A DNA stretch of 5,158 nucleotides from JAEUPI01 sp035764445. GTDB taxonomy: Bacteria; Pseudomonadota; Gammaproteobacteria; Burkholderiales; Burkholderiaceae_C. Made by a program: the position numbers and the translations under genes. Below the pieces are notes generated by a model. That model saw only the letters and a list, made by a program, of their open reading frames with translations, did not search any database and had not been told where the DNA came from. Positions 4,693-5,158 of this stretch are shown here, piece by piece; position 1 is the stretch's first letter, and each line of letters opens with the position of its first letter. The stretch lies in NCBI GenBank assembly GCA_035764445.1, contig DASTZF010000388.1, forward strand, positions 1 through 5,158, written 5' to 3'.

Positions 4693-5012
4693 GAGTTCGT
4701 AGACCCGTTGGACGTCTTGCCGCCCTTGCCTGCGAACCAGGCCGTAGCCTTTGCCAGGATGTCGCGCTCCTGCTCGAGCTGCCGCACGCGTCGTCGCAAT
4801 CGCACCAGCTCGTCGCGCTCGGCGCTCGTCAGCACGTCGTTGCCGCGCTGCGGCTTGCCGGCATCGGCCGCGGCGCGAGCGACCCAGGCAGTGACGCTCT
4901 GGGCACTGACCTCGAACTCACGCGACAGCTCGGCCGGCGTGCGCCCGGCCATTGCCAGCTCGACGATCTGCTGCTTGAACGCCTCCGGGTACGGCGGCTT
5001 GGTCTTGGGCAT
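4689..5012 (-). CDS. IS3-family transposase, orfA (DNA-binding subunit)
   Basis: OrfA is the 107-residue N-terminal transposase component. It binds IS ends through a helix-turn-helix and multimerises through a leucine-zipper-like coiled coil. Its start, MPKTKPPYPEAFKQQIVELA, and the AELSREFEVSAQSVTAWV helix-turn-helix (residues ~28-45) are typical. LVRLRRRVRQLEQERDILAK (about 71-90) is the heptad region preceding the family's ATAWFA end. The ATG at 5010-5012 is chosen from the conserved family start. The frame is also open further upstream through the interrupted integrase. It ends in TGA at 4689-4691, overlapping the orfB GTG. Confidence 0.9.
   Translation of the reverse strand: MPKTKPPYPEAFKQQIVELAMAGRTPAELSREFEVSAQSVTAWVARAAADAGKPQRGNDVLTSAERDELVRLRRRVRQLEQERDILAKATAWFAGKGGKTSNGSTNS
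4749..4754 (-). other. Candidate -1 ribosomal frameshift site joining orfA and orfB
   Basis: Minus-strand GCAAAG, read G-GCA-AAG in the orfA frame, contains the A-AAG tetramer that can support -1 slippage. It lies just before the ATAWFA region, where IS3 elements shift. From here the orfB frame is open all the way to its GTG. No strong heptamer such as A-AAA-AAG is present and no downstream pseudoknot was computed, so the exact site is uncertain. Confidence 0.4.
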
Positions 5013-5045
5013 CTCGGACCAGCGGCACTCGTCGTCTTCGTCGGT

Positions 5046-5158
5046 GTCGGCCTTGGTGATCGTGCCGACGGGGCGCTCGCCGAATTCGGGCAGCAGGTGG
5101 CCGTCGATGGTGGACTTCAGCACCTTGAGGTGCGAGCGGCGCCATTCGACCTGGTGTT
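5046..5158 (-). pseudogene. Tyrosine recombinase (integrase), internal N-terminal-domain fragment cut by the IS
   Basis: Minus-strand codons from the right edge read HQVEWRRSHLKVLKSTIDGH and LLPEFGERPVGTITKAD. This resembles the core-binding (SAM-like, phage_int_SAM) domain of larger proteobacterial integrases, where a PxxGxxxxxxITKAD block usually continues into V-L-A-F. Here the similarity stops after the Asp codon (5046-5048). The next bases lead within about 36 nt to the IS3 orfA start, so the gene was cut by the IS. The beginning of the integrase lies off the right edge, and I see no trace of its catalytic domain on the other side of the IS (below 3694). Its domain type differs from the small integrase remnant at 1203-1352. 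Confidence 0.72.

Larger units (their letters stand above)
3694..5045 (-). mobile_element. IS3-family insertion sequence (ends approximate)
   Basis: The element carries the two-gene IS3 organisation on the minus strand: orfA (helix-turn-helix and leucine-zipper-like) overlapping orfB (DDE integrase) with orfB in the -1 frame. The transposase is made as an orfAB fusion by -1 ribosomal frameshifting in this family. The orfB-side end is placed at tggtgtgtggag (3694), because IS3 elements begin with TG on that strand, but this is a guess. The other end must lie between the last integrase-like codon (5046) and the orfA start (5012). I could not find a convincing pair of terminal inverted repeats. 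A partial match (gactacg..t.ccgcgg at 3708-3722 against gacgacgagtgccgctgg on the opposite strand near 5022-5039) is suggestive only. No target-site duplication is identified. Confidence 0.8.

Noticed and set aside
1..5158. Search for CRISPR repeats, tRNA genes, toxin-antitoxin pairs or a defence operon
   Set aside because: No regularly spaced repeats, cloverleaf or recognisable toxin/antitoxin or defence domains were seen. The reverse transcriptase start matches a group II intron maturase rather than a retron or DRT.

Overview
The window is GC-rich, and its genes show the strong G/C third-position bias of a high-GC proteobacterium. Proteins that look like Burkholderiales (betaproteobacterial) families, a group II intron and an IS3-family element fit that group. 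The assignment comes from sequence style only and has moderate confidence. The content is accessory: two complete genes of unknown function, one small membrane-protein gene, and mobile DNA or its debris. I see no defence system, CRISPR array, tRNA or rRNA.

Left part (1-1355, minus strand). Positions 1-467 read on the minus strand as the 5' half of a bacterial group II intron. It starts with GTGCG at 467, has a typical 5' domain I hairpin, and runs into the first codons of its reverse transcriptase/maturase, which continues off the left edge. Candidate exon-binding sites pair with the sequence just upstream of the insertion point. The intron lies about 128 nt downstream of, and on the same strand as, a complete MAPEG-family inner-membrane protein gene (595-1002). 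Further upstream (1203-1352) is the last ~45 residues of a tyrosine recombinase, keeping the catalytic His and Tyr but nothing before them. A perfect 9-bp inverted repeat overlaps its stop codon.

Middle part (1452-3450). A decayed fragment (1452-1664, minus) resembles the membrane-proximal end of a Cache/HAMP-type sensor protein. Next comes an intact minus-strand gene for a 261-aa protein of unknown function (1901-2686). A 302-bp divergent intergenic region with an operator-like dyad separates it from a plus-strand gene (about 2989/3010-3450) for a ~150-aa protein of unknown function that contains a CxxCH motif.

Right part (3451-5158). A 3' flank with a weak terminator-like hairpin leads into an IS3-family insertion sequence on the minus strand. 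It has orfA (4689-5012) and orfB (3727-4692) in a -1 frame relation, with a complete DDE triad at DD(35)E spacing. The upstream end abuts the 5' portion of a second, different tyrosine recombinase (from 5046 to the right edge), with the reading frame open across the junction. The simplest reading is that the IS interrupted or truncated that integrase gene.

Overall this looks like an integration and recombination hotspot: two broken integrases of different types, one retroelement and one DDE transposon around a few cargo genes. The mobile parts are recognisable families. The less explained items are the two proteins of unknown function and their shared intergenic region.
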